This document shows, one piece after another, positions 24,338-32,451 of a DNA stretch of 64,000 nucleotides (position 1 is its first letter; every line of letters begins with the position of its first letter). Source of the DNA: Paenibacillus ginsengarvi (lineage in GTDB: Bacteria; Bacillota; Bacilli; Paenibacillales; NBRC-103111); assembly GCF_003626695.1 (NCBI RefSeq), contig NZ_RBAH01000002.1:1-64000 (forward strand). Direction: 5' to 3'. The translations under genes were made by a program, and so were the position numbers. A model generated the notes under the pieces. It made no database searches and was not told where the DNA came from. It saw only the letters and a list, made by a program, of their open reading frames with translations.

Positions 24338-25402
24338 TTAACGGGCGAAACGCGGATTTTGGCGGTAACATTGTTCCATGACGGCGATCTGCCTCCGCAC
24401 CTGCTGCGGCGTAACCTCTAGCGGTTTGCCGTGGACGAGCGCGTCGTACAGATTTTCATAAAAAGCCGTTCCCATCGTATCGACCGTGTTTTTTTGTTCC
24501 CAGCGGTCTTCGTGCCAGATTAGAGTCTCCGTGCACGCGGCCGGACTTCCGTCCTTATGGAACATCGGCTCGACGATCAGTCGCTGCTCCGGCGCTTCCT
24601 CCGGTTTGAAATATTTCCAGTCCAACCGTCCGATCGTTCCTTTCAGCCCGCCGCATGTTCCCTGCACCTCGTAATGATTGGACGGATAAGGCTGACAGGA
24701 GGATATTTCCACTTCGACTACGGGAGAGCCTGGACCGCGCAGTGTAACGTAAACGTAATCCTCCGCGTCCCCGAAGCTGTTGGTCGAGTCCATGTAACAG
24801 GTCACATCCGGCATTCGCTCCGGATCGAACAGCTGCAGCGCCTGGTCGAGCGGATGCGGGCCGATGTTCATGAGGCCGCCGCCGTTAAACCGCTTGAGCG
24901 TCTGCCAATCCCAGCGGCGGGCGAAGGTGGCGTTGGCGAAGCGGATGCGCACGATACGCCCCAGCACGCCGGAATCGATGATCTGCTTCATTCGGACAAA
25001 GGAAGGCGAAAATCGCGACTGCTGAAACACAGCCAGCTTTTTATTCGCCAGCTCTGCCGCTTCGATCAGCCCGTCCACATCCGTGGCTGCGGGGGCCAGC
25101 GGTTTTTCGCACAGTACATGAAAGCCTTGCTGCAAAAACGCAAGCGTTACCGGAACATGCATATGACTGGGCGTGGCGTTTACGATCAGATCGATATCGT
25201 TTCGGTTGTATAATTCCTCATGATCGGCGTAGGCATCGCAGCCAAATTCCCGTACGGCCTGTTGGCGCCGTTCCTCAATACCGTCAACCACCGCCGCGAT
25301 TCGATACCGGTCCGGCATATGGGACAGCAGCTTGGCATGAATGCCTTTTCCGCTGCGGCCTTGACCGATGATCGCGACCTGCATGATACGTGTTGTCTCC
25401 AT
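24338..25402 (-). CDS. Gfo/Idh/MocA-family oxidoreductase
   Basis: 354 residues from an ATG after GGGGAGAG. The N-terminal Rossmann domain shows VAIIGQGRSGKGIHA (GxGxxG) and the family motif CEKPLAP with the conserved Lys; a C-terminal alpha/beta substrate domain follows with GGGLMNIGPHPLDQALQLF, whose His lies in the active site. It should be an NAD(P)-dependent dehydrogenase of a sugar, inositol or related polyol in the cytosol. The gene is divergent from an AraC regulator at 25579 with 176 bases between, so that regulator probably controls it. Confidence 0.9.
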   Translation of the reverse strand: METTRIMQVAIIGQGRSGKGIHAKLLSHMPDRYRIAAVVDGIEERRQQAVREFGCDAYADHEELYNRNDIDLIVNATPSHMHVPVTLAFLQQGFHVLCEKPLAPAATDVDGLIEAAELANKKLAVFQQSRFSPSFVRMKQIIDSGVLGRIVRIRFANATFARRWDWQTLKRFNGGGLMNIGPHPLDQALQLFDPERMPDVTCYMDSTNSFGDAEDYVYVTLRGPGSPVVEVEISSCQPYPSNHYEVQGTCGGLKGTIGRLDWKYFKPEEAPEQRLIVEPMFHKDGSPAACTETLIWHEDRWEQKNTVDTMGTAFYENLYDALVHGKPLEVTPQQVRRQIAVMEQCYRQNPRFAR

Positions 25403-25531
25403 CTCGTTTCTCTCCCCGCCTCATGATCCGAATCGGTTCCATGCGCCAATTCGATGTCATTTTATCACGAATGCGGACGAGAAGATTGCGTTTAAGTCCG
25501 TTATCCTATCGCTCTGTTACGATATTGAATT

Positions 25532-25540
25532 TGCTATAAT
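25532..25540 (+). promoter_or_regulatory. Extended -10 promoter of AraC gene
   Basis: TGCTATAAT is a full extended -10 element 38 bases before the AraC start; no good -35 is seen, as is usual for extended -10 promoters. Confidence 0.5.
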
Positions 25541-25578
25541 GGTATCGAAGCAATGCCGAACGAAGGGGGCAAGCCGCG

Positions 25579-26439
25579 ATGTTGTTTATTGATACGCTGC
25601 CGCGTCCGATCGACCTTTTATTTGTCGCAGACCGCGGCGGGCCGTATCAGGAAGTCTTTCATTTCCATCCGTTCGTCGAACTGTTTTATATTCATGAGGG
25701 CAGAGGCCAAGTGATCGTCGACCAGCGCGTTTATGAAGTCGGGCCGGGAACGCTGCTCTTTTTCCGTCCGTTTCAGCCGCATTACCAGCAAATGCAGATC
25801 AAGCCGAGCCAGCCGTATATCCGCTCCTTGTTCCGATACGATCCCGGTTATTTCGTCGAATTTTTGAAGCCGTTCCCAACGCTTTATCGGTTTCATGACA
25901 GCTTGAGCCGTTCTGCCGAGGTGCTTCACGTTCAGATGAGCCCTGTATTCGCGCAGTTGGACGGTTTTATTCGCGATACCCGCCAGTGGTTTTGCGATTA
26001 TGGCGAGGGGGACGATCTGGAACAGCCTACGCTGTTTTTACTTTCGCTTTTTAAGCGGATTCAGCCGCTGTGGCAATTTGAGGACATGACGGACAGCCGC
26101 CAGCCCGCGTCTGACCCTTTCATCGTGCGCGTCCTGGAATGGATCGACGAACACCACGGAGAGCCGTTTCAGCTGGAGACGCTAGCTAAAGCGGTTCACT
26201 TGTCGCCGAAGTATCTCTCCAATTTATTCCGGAAGACGACCGGCAAAACGATTACCGACTTTTTGACGATCCGCAGGCTAAAGAGCGCTTCGCAGCTGCT
26301 CCAGACGACGACTTTAACCGTGCAGGAGGTGAGCGAGCGAGCGGGCTATACGAACTGCTCGCACTTTTGCCATACGTTCAGAAAGTACGTAGGGATGACG
26401 CCCGGCGAATTCCGTGCACGGCCGCTTGCTCCGGTTTGA
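25579..26439 (+). CDS. AraC-family regulator with cupin domain
   Basis: 286 residues, ATG after AAGGGGG. The N-terminal cupin shows VFHFHPFVELFYIHEGRG and VGPGTLLFFRPFQPH. The C-terminal two helix-turn-helix motifs are LETLAKAVHLSPKYLSNLFRK and VQEVSERAGYTNCSHFCHTF, closing with MTPGEFR. It probably senses a sugar or derivative and activates the divergent oxidoreductase gene at 25402. It is followed by a weak terminator and the pspA operon. Confidence 0.9.
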   Translation: MLFIDTLPRPIDLLFVADRGGPYQEVFHFHPFVELFYIHEGRGQVIVDQRVYEVGPGTLLFFRPFQPHYQQMQIKPSQPYIRSLFRYDPGYFVEFLKPFPTLYRFHDSLSRSAEVLHVQMSPVFAQLDGFIRDTRQWFCDYGEGDDLEQPTLFLLSLFKRIQPLWQFEDMTDSRQPASDPFIVRVLEWIDEHHGEPFQLETLAKAVHLSPKYLSNLFRKTTGKTITDFLTIRRLKSASQLLQTTTLTVQEVSERAGYTNCSHFCHTFRKYVGMTPGEFRARPLAPV

Positions 26440-26473
26440 GCGGCTGTGGCCGAATCCTAATAACGATCCATCA

Positions 26474-26526
26474 TAGGAGCTCTCCCGAAGTCATGCAAAC
26501 TTTCGGAGCGGCTTCTTATTTTTTTG
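26474..26526 (+). terminator. Probable intrinsic terminator
   Basis: CCCGAAGT pairs with ACTTTCGG around a CATGCAA loop and is followed by a T-rich stretch (TTCTTATTTTTTTG). The stem has a small bulge. Confidence 0.55.
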
Positions 26527-26615
26527 AAAAACTGTGTCGGCGCTTCAGGAATGACTTCGCCTTTTGCCGCATTTCGATGTATGATAGTAGAAAATGTATG
26601 ATATAGGAGGAGCCG

Positions 26616-27248
26616 ATGGGAATTTTATCGAGATTTAAGGATATTATGGCTAGTAATATAAATGCCTTGCAGGAAAAAAGCGGCGATCCGGAAAAAGAAA
26701 TCGAGGAGTTCATGCGGGGTCTCCATCTCGATCTGGGCAAAGTTCGATCGGAAACGGCTTCTGTGCTTGCCGAAGAAAGAAGGGCGGAGCGAGCGCTGGC
26801 CGATTGCCAGGCTGAAATGAGCAAGCTGCAAAAATACGCCGAGAAGTGCGTCGCGGACGGCAACGATGAAGGGGCCAGAAAGTTTCTGGAGAAAAAGGCG
26901 CCGCTTCAGGAAAAAGAAGCCCAACTGCGCGCTTCCCATAACCAATCCGCTTCGAATGTCGACTGGATGAAGCAGATGGAGCGCAAGCTGGAGACGGATA
27001 TCGGCGAGCTGGAGCTGCGCCGTACGAAACTGAAGGAGCGAATGCTGGCGGCCCAGCATCAGAAGCACCTCAACTCGCTCGGTTCGCCGACCGGCGACGG
27101 CATTGAAGCAAAGCTCAAAGCGATGGAGGATAAGGCGAATACCGAATATAACGAAGCCATGGCCATTGCCGAACTCCGAGCCGAAAAGAAGGAAGACATC
27201 GACGAGCTGTTTGCTCAATTCGAGAAAAGCAACAGAGACAAGAAATAA
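26616..27248 (+). CDS. pspA: PspA/IM30 family envelope-stress protein
   Basis: 210 residues, ATG eight bases after ATAGGAGG. The opening MGILSRFKDIMASNINALQE is the amphipathic membrane-sensing helix of PspA, followed by long coiled coil (about 25-145 with EEFMRGLHLDLGKVRSETAS and heptads rich in Glu, Lys and Ala) and a C-terminal helix. It is the first of four closely spaced genes matching in order the B. subtilis operon ydjF(pspA)-ydjG-ydjH-ydjI, which is induced by cell envelope stress. It should form ESCRT-III-like assemblies on the inner membrane surface. Confidence 0.93.
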   Translation: MGILSRFKDIMASNINALQEKSGDPEKEIEEFMRGLHLDLGKVRSETASVLAEERRAERALADCQAEMSKLQKYAEKCVADGNDEGARKFLEKKAPLQEKEAQLRASHNQSASNVDWMKQMERKLETDIGELELRRTKLKERMLAAQHQKHLNSLGSPTGDGIEAKLKAMEDKANTEYNEAMAIAELRAEKKEDIDELFAQFEKSNRDKK

Positions 27249-27275
27249 CAGTCAAACTGCGATTGAGGTGCACAC

Positions 27276-28319
27276 ATGCAAGTGATTGATTACAAATGCC
27301 CGAACTGCGGCGGCGACATGGCGTTTGACAATAAAACCGGGATGCTGGCTTGTCACAGCTGCGGCCGAACCGACAATATCGAGGGGATCGCCGACCCGTT
27401 GACGTTGACGCAAAATCAAAATACGTTTTCCGAGGACGAAGCGACCGAGTATCATTGTAAAAGCTGCGGGGCTGTTGTGATGACTGAGCCGGAGACGACT
27501 GCAACGGCATGCAGCTTCTGCGGGTCCAATCTTGTGCTAGGCGACCGGCTGACAGGAAAGCTGGCTCCCGCGTACGTGATCCCGTTCTCGATCGGCAAGG
27601 ATGACGCGATGAAGGCGTTCCGCAAATGGTGTCGAAACGGCCGCCTGACGCCGAACGGATTTATGACGGCGGATCGGGTCAAAGGCATTACCGGGATGTA
27701 CGTCCCGTTCTGGCTGTACGATCTGGATAATCAGATCCATGCGCAGGCCAGAGCCACGAAAGTAAGGAACTACAAGCAAGGCGATTACTTGTATACGGAA
27801 ACGCAGCATTTCGATGTGCACCGGAAAATCCGATTGAATTATGTAAAGGTTCCGATCGACGCTTCGGAGAAAATGAACGATCAACTGATGGATAGGTTGG
27901 AGCCGTTTCCATACGACAAACTGAAAAGCTTCAAATCCCCTTATCTTGCCGGTTATATCGCCGAAAAGTACAGGTATAACGACGAGGAGCTTTTCCCGCG
28001 GGCCCAGGAAAAAATTCGCGAATTTATCGATTCTTATATTCGCTCTACGATGTCGGAATACACGACGGTGAATGTGACCGACAAACAAGTCGACACCACC
28101 ATTCATCAGGTCGATTATGTGCTGCTGCCGGTTTGGGTCGTGCATTACGATTACAAAAAAACGGAGCATACGTTTGCCATGAACGGTCAGACAGGCAAGG
28201 TTGTAGGGAAGCCCCCGATCAGTAAGGCGAAGGTGGCCGCATGGTTCGCCAGCATCAGCGCCGCTTCTTTCCTTTCGCTCAAGCTCGTTTCCTGGATGAT
28301 GGGAGGGGGATTGTGGTGA
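27276..28319 (+). CDS. ydjG: YdjG-like zinc-ribbon membrane protein
   Basis: 347 residues. Two zinc ribbons open the protein: CPNCGGDMAF with CHSCG, and CKSCG with CSFCGSN (residues 9-92). A long soluble region follows (YVPFWLYDLDNQIHAQARAT), and one hydrophobic helix (AAWFASISAASFLSLKLVSW) ends it, so the ribbons probably lie in the cytosol and the tail anchors in the membrane. It starts 27 bases after pspA and matches YdjG in order and size. Its stop overlaps the start of the next gene. Confidence 0.88.
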   Translation: MQVIDYKCPNCGGDMAFDNKTGMLACHSCGRTDNIEGIADPLTLTQNQNTFSEDEATEYHCKSCGAVVMTEPETTATACSFCGSNLVLGDRLTGKLAPAYVIPFSIGKDDAMKAFRKWCRNGRLTPNGFMTADRVKGITGMYVPFWLYDLDNQIHAQARATKVRNYKQGDYLYTETQHFDVHRKIRLNYVKVPIDASEKMNDQLMDRLEPFPYDKLKSFKSPYLAGYIAEKYRYNDEELFPRAQEKIREFIDSYIRSTMSEYTTVNVTDKQVDTTIHQVDYVLLPVWVVHYDYKKTEHTFAMNGQTGKVVGKPPISKAKVAAWFASISAASFLSLKLVSWMMGGGLW

Positions 28320-29116
28320 AAAAAAGCAGCGCGATGATACGACTCTTCATCGTTCTTGCCGTTTTGCTTGCGGCTGCCTTCGGAGCGAACTCGGCTATGG
28401 CGGCGAAGGAATCGAAGCAGCTTATCTATGACGATGCGAAGCTGCTGAGTCCGGAGCAGTATGGCGAACTGAACGCGATGGCGAACCGTTTGGGCGCCAA
28501 AAGAGAAACCGATATTATTATCGTTACTTCCAAAAACGACGGCAACGTCGACGTCATAAAAATGACGCAAGATTTTTATGACGAACATGCGCTCGGATAC
28601 GATAAGCCTCACGGCAATGCCGTTATTTTGATGATGGACATGAAAAACCGGGAAGTATACCTGGCCGGATTCTACAAGGCGAAGGAGCTTCTGGATGATG
28701 CCAGATTAAAGAAAATTCGTACCAGGATCAGTCCGGATTTAACAAGCGGCGATTACCAGCTTGCCTTCAAAACGTACATTCAAACCGCGTATGACTATAT
28801 GGGCTACCGCGCGGGCGTAAACCCGGATAATCTTTTATTTAACATCTGGTTTCAGCTTATAGTGTCACTGGTCATCGGCGGGGTGATCGTCTGGATCATG
28901 GTGCGAAATTCCGGGGGGCGTATTACGATTAATCGGCAAACGTACGAGGATTCGCGCACATCGGGAGTTTTGGAGCGTCACGACCAATACCTGAATACAA
29001 CCATCACAAAGCAGAAAATCGAAAAAAACAACGGACGCGGCTCCGGTGGCGGTGGTGGAGGCGGCGGTACTACCGGCGGCGGCCATTCGCATAGCGGCAG
29101 CAGAGGATCATTTTAA
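28316..29116 (+). CDS. ydjH: YdjH-like TPM-domain membrane protein
   Basis: 266 residues from a GTG overlapping the preceding stop (GTGA) and lying after GGGAGGGGG; the frame is open further upstream but lacks a ribosome site. A signal peptide (IRLFIVLAVLLAAAFGANSAMA) precedes a TPM domain (residues 25-160, with ETDIIIVTSKNDGN and YDKPHGNAVILMMDM). A transmembrane helix near 176-197 (FQLIVSLVIGGVIVWIMV) follows, and the tail is an extreme Gly-rich stretch. TPM domains sit outside the membrane and are linked to photosystem or membrane protein turnover in other groups; here the role is with PspA. Confidence 0.88.
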   Translation: MKKSSAMIRLFIVLAVLLAAAFGANSAMAAKESKQLIYDDAKLLSPEQYGELNAMANRLGAKRETDIIIVTSKNDGNVDVIKMTQDFYDEHALGYDKPHGNAVILMMDMKNREVYLAGFYKAKELLDDARLKKIRTRISPDLTSGDYQLAFKTYIQTAYDYMGYRAGVNPDNLLFNIWFQLIVSLVIGGVIVWIMVRNSGGRITINRQTYEDSRTSGVLERHDQYLNTTITKQKIEKNNGRGSGGGGGGGGTTGGGHSHSGSRGSF

Positions 29117-29136
29117 ATCGAAGGGATGAGCAAACG

Positions 29137-30117
29137 ATGTTTTTTGGAAATCAATTTGCCAATGTAGTCGAATGGGAAGAGTTCAGAGACGATATGATTT
29201 TCTGGAAGTGGAGCAACCGGGAGATCAAAAAAGGGAGTAAGCTGATTATACGCCCCGGTCAAGACGCCATATTCCTTAACAACGGCAAAATCGAAGGAAT
29301 ATTCGAAAATGAAGGGGAATACAACATTGCCTCCGACATTATTCCGTTCCTGTCCACGCTCAAGGGATTTAAATTCGGCTTTAATAGCGGCATGCGAGTC
29401 GAAGTATTGTTCGTGAATACGAAGGAGTTCACCGTCAAGTGGGGGACGCAAAATCCGATCATGATCCCGACGCCGCAGCTTCCCGGCGGCATGCCCATTC
29501 GCGCGAACGGCACGTTTAATTTTAAGGTGAACGATTACGTAACGCTTATCGACAAAATCGCCGGAGTGAAAGAAAGTTACCTCGTGGAGGACGTCAAAAT
29601 CCGCATCACTTCCGTGCTGGACCAGTTGCTTATGAAATGGATCAGCCGGGAAGGCAAAGATATGTTCAATTTGCAAGCCAATTCGTTCGAGATTGGCAAA
29701 GGCATCAGCGAAGATCTGGATATGCAGGTGATGGACAACGGAATGACCATTACCGGCTTCCATATCATGAGCTTTAATTACCCGCAAGAAATTCAAGACA
29801 AGATTACGAAGACCGCTTCGTACGAAATGATCGGAAATGTGCAGAAATATCAGCAGATCGTGATGACCGACGGTATGGCGTCCGGCAATGTAAAGGGCGG
29901 GGGCGCGGCAGCGGATATGGCCGGCATGATGATGGGGATGAACATCGCGAACGAAATGATGAAACAGATGAACCCCGGCTCGAAGCCATCCGCCGACTCC
30001 GCTCCTGCCCCGGCGGCGCAAAGCTCCGGAGGGAAGAAGGCGAACTTCTGTCCGAACTGCGGCACGAAAAATGAAGGAGCCAACTTCTGTGCGAATTGCG
30101 GTCAGAAATTGAATTAG
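29137..30117 (+). CDS. ydjI: YdjI-like SPFH-domain protein with zinc ribbon
   Basis: 326 residues. Residues 1-235 form an SPFH (virion core-like) domain typical of YdjI (MFFGNQFANVVEWEEFRDDM at the start). A Met-rich linker follows, then a C-terminal zinc ribbon CPNCGTKNEGANFCANCG. In B. subtilis YdjI recruits PspA to membranes (family knowledge). It is the last gene of the four-gene operon and is followed by a good terminator. Confidence 0.9.
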   Translation: MFFGNQFANVVEWEEFRDDMIFWKWSNREIKKGSKLIIRPGQDAIFLNNGKIEGIFENEGEYNIASDIIPFLSTLKGFKFGFNSGMRVEVLFVNTKEFTVKWGTQNPIMIPTPQLPGGMPIRANGTFNFKVNDYVTLIDKIAGVKESYLVEDVKIRITSVLDQLLMKWISREGKDMFNLQANSFEIGKGISEDLDMQVMDNGMTITGFHIMSFNYPQEIQDKITKTASYEMIGNVQKYQQIVMTDGMASGNVKGGGAAADMAGMMMGMNIANEMMKQMNPGSKPSADSAPAPAAQSSGGKKANFCPNCGTKNEGANFCANCGQKLN

Positions 30118-30140
30118 TTGCGACTCTTGGCAGACTTGGA

Positions 30141-30166
30141 GGCAGCCGACATATCGGCTGCCTTTG
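30141..30166 (+). terminator. Intrinsic terminator of the pspA operon
   Basis: GGCAGCCGA (30141-30149) pairs perfectly with TCGGCTGCC (30154-30162) across CATA, followed by TTTG, 23 bases after the ydjI stop. Confidence 0.75.
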
Positions 30167-30180
30167 TCATGATTCACAAG

Positions 30181-30703
30181 CTACAGCTTCTCCTCCAAAC
30201 GCGCGAGTACAGTCTCCAAATCTTCGAGTTTGGACCAGTAAAGACGCATTTCGTCGCGGATCGGAATGCTTCAGTTCGTGCAAGCAGGAATAGGTGGCCA
30301 TAACCGTAGAAGCTTTTCCGTGCTTGAACAAGGACGTCGAATCCTTATCATCCTCGGACAAGTGGGAGGGTAAGTGATGGTTCATCAGATCCATGCTCCG
30401 CGCTTGAACCGAACCCAGCAAAAAAATCGGCCACCGGTTTTCCGACAGCATATGAAAATAAAAGGTTGCGCCCCTGGTTCAAAACGCGCGCGCCAATTGT
30501 CGGCACTTTCTCGATATAGCCTTCCGCCACAAGCCTATCGAGCCCTTTCCGTACCGTATTTTACTAAGTGAGTACGTTCCACCGAGCTCCGCCTCCGATG
30601 ACAAAAAATCCCCTTCGGCTCTTCTTCCTGACGCAATATCCTCTGTTTCTCTGGCAATCATTTTGATTAAACGTTTTGTGGTTGTGGTTTTTTTTGTTCT
30701 CAC
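30181..30703 (-). pseudogene. Decayed GntR-SBP fusion regulator
   Basis: Pieces of a copy of the 464-residue regulator at 33870-35264 lie here in order but in different frames. From a GTG at 30703 (site TTGGAGGATC) come the helix-turn-helix start (SGRRAEGDFLSSEAEL), then after a one-base loss near 30567 the frame TVRKGLDRLVAEGYIEKVPT. About 160 residues are then missing, followed by HMLSENRWPIFLLGS, a piece matching SEDDKDSTSLFKHGKAS, another gap, and the terminal RDEMRLYWSKLEDLETVLAR with stop at 30181. At least one frameshift and two deletions make it non-functional. It is divergent from the solute-binding genes at 31126, where its intact ancestor would have been the local regulator. Confidence 0.85.
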
Positions 30704-30789
30704 TTGTCGATCCTCCAAAGTTTTAAAGGTATACCGCCGCAGCACATCTCCTTTTAGTCTGGTATATTATGATTTTATTTTTGTGAGAA

Positions 30790-30804
30790 AAGTGTTTTTC
30801 ACTT
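30790..30804. promoter_or_regulatory. Possible GntR-type operator
   Basis: AAGTG-TTTTT-CACTT is a perfect inverted repeat between the decayed GntR-SBP regulator and the promoter of the solute-binding genes. GntR proteins bind such short palindromes, but this is only suggested by position. Confidence 0.3.
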
Positions 30805-30879
30805 GATATTATAACTTGAAAAGGGTGTTTTTGTCGTTACTTTGGCTAGAAAAATTCCTTATTTTTGAAATAATAACGT

Positions 30880-30908
30880 TTGACAGCGCATATAACCCAG
30901 AATATAAT
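30880..30908 (+). promoter_or_regulatory. Consensus sigma-A promoter for solute-binding genes
   Basis: TTGACA (30880-30885) and TATAAT (30903-30908) are separated by exactly 17 bases, a full match to the housekeeping consensus. The transcript would have a leader of about 210 bases before the gene at 31126. Confidence 0.85.
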
Positions 30909-30992
30909 CTAAAATGAACCAGAAGGTGTATTGTTGTTGAAAGTTGATATTCTTATTATCACCGATTATTTGGTTCACTTCCTCTTCATGCA

Positions 30993-31008
30993 TGAAAGCG
31001 GTTAACGA
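30993..31008 (+). promoter_or_regulatory. Candidate cre (CcpA) site
   Basis: TGAAAGCGGTTAACGA matches the left and central part of the catabolite-responsive element consensus (TGWAANCGNTNWCA), missing only the last two symmetric bases. It lies about 80 bases after the promoter start point, where CcpA would block elongation. This suits a carbohydrate-uptake gene. Confidence 0.45.
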
Positions 31009-31125
31009 AACGGTGAGGGACAAGGAAAGGAGGGATGAAAGTTCTATCGAATCGGGCGGTTTCATCGCTCCGGTCAAAGGAAGTCGAACAAGGTTTGTAC
31101 TCGATAAACGAAAGGGTCGAATGCG

Positions 31126-32451
31126 ATGGCGAAATCAGGTTCGGTCGCATGGATGCTTGTCTTATTGCTGATAGTCGGCTGCAATGGCACGGCATCGAAC
31201 AGTGAGAATGCAGGAGACAAGGGGGAAGAGAGGAAGGAGAATCAACTCGCCGACGAATACAAAGGCGGACCTGCCGAGCTGGTCGTTTACGATCGCAATG
31301 CGGGCTTAACAGACGAAGAATTCCAGAAAGTGTTCGTGCAACCGCTGAAAGCCAAATATCCGGAGATCAGTCTAAAGCACGTAAAGGCGGCGACGATCTC
31401 GCTGGAAAATATGTTGGCCGGCGGCACTCCCCCGGACATTGTATTGACTAGTAATGTCGCGCTTGCAACAATAGCAGACATGGATTATCCGACTGATGTT
31501 AACGAAATGATGGCGAGATTCAAAGTGGATATGGGCCGTGTCGAGCCAGCGGTCGTCACAGAGCTTCGCAAGTTTGGCAAAAAAGGGGAGCTGTTCGGCA
31601 TTCCTTTCGCCATGAACTACGGTGCGATGATGTATAACAAGGACGTCTTCGACAAGTTTGCTGTCGCTTACCCTAGAGATTCGATGACTTGGGATGAAAT
31701 CTATGAGCTGGCCATACGGCTCACGCGTACGGACGGAAACGTGAAGTATATCGGTGCCTCCCCAGGCCCGGCGAATTGGAAGTTCCGTCAATATTCACTG
31801 CCGGTGTTTGACGACAAGACGGGAAGAGCTTCGGTAAGTACGGAAGGGCATAAGAAAGCATTTGAACTAATGCAGAAATTTTATAAAATTCCCGGTTATG
31901 TCGATCAGGCCGTTTTCGAATATCCGGACGAGGTGTTCGTCAAAGAAGGCCGGATGGCCATGTTTCCGACGTGGATTGCAGGCGTGACGTATTATTTGAA
32001 CCAGTCGGGCGGGAAGCTGCCGTTCAATTGGGACTTGGCTGCCTATCCGGCATTCGCGGACCGTCCGAATCTCGGCCAGCCGGTAGACTTCCACTCAGCC
32101 CTCGTATACAAGGCAAGCAAAAATAAAGAGGCGGCGTATCAGTTGCTTCGGTTGCTGCTGACAGACGACATCCAGATGATGCTCAGCAGGGGAGGAAGGC
32201 TTCCGGTGATTAAGGATGATGCGATACGTAAACAGTTCGGAGAAGAAAACGGCTATTACAAAGGCAAAAACTTGCAGGCCATTTTTAAAGTAGGGCCCTC
32301 TCCTGCGCCGTCGGCGTCGATCTATGACACGAAGATCAATGTGCTGGTCAATACCGAGTTGGCCAAAAGTATAGCGGTGGACGGCGTCGATATCAATTCA
32401 GCTCTGCGCAGTGCGGAAGAAAAGGCGAATAAGGAAATCGTTCAAAAGTGA
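31126..32451 (+). CDS. Solute-binding lipoprotein of an ABC transporter
   Basis: 441 residues from an ATG nine bases after AAAGGG. The lipoprotein signal ends in LLLIVGC (Cys at about 19). The mature part has the pattern of family 1 extracellular sugar-binding proteins (PLKAKYPEISLKHV, LAGGTPPDIVLTSN, FAMNYGAMMYNKDVFDKF, SMTWDEIYELA). It should bind an oligosaccharide or related solute outside the membrane. The second binding protein starts at its stop (GTGA), yet no permease or ATPase genes are linked. The promoter and a candidate cre site lie upstream. Ligand unknown. Confidence 0.9.
   Translation: MAKSGSVAWMLVLLLIVGCNGTASNSENAGDKGEERKENQLADEYKGGPAELVVYDRNAGLTDEEFQKVFVQPLKAKYPEISLKHVKAATISLENMLAGGTPPDIVLTSNVALATIADMDYPTDVNEMMARFKVDMGRVEPAVVTELRKFGKKGELFGIPFAMNYGAMMYNKDVFDKFAVAYPRDSMTWDEIYELAIRLTRTDGNVKYIGASPGPANWKFRQYSLPVFDDKTGRASVSTEGHKKAFELMQKFYKIPGYVDQAVFEYPDEVFVKEGRMAMFPTWIAGVTYYLNQSGGKLPFNWDLAAYPAFADRPNLGQPVDFHSALVYKASKNKEAAYQLLRLLLTDDIQMMLSRGGRLPVIKDDAIRKQFGEENGYYKGKNLQAIFKVGPSPAPSASIYDTKINVLVNTELAKSIAVDGVDINSALRSAEEKANKEIVQK

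Noticed and set aside
31035..31202. 55-codon frame after AAGGAGGG overlapping the first binding-protein start
   Set aside because: The ribosome site touches the ATG and the product has no features, while the overlapping frame encodes a clear lipoprotein signal.
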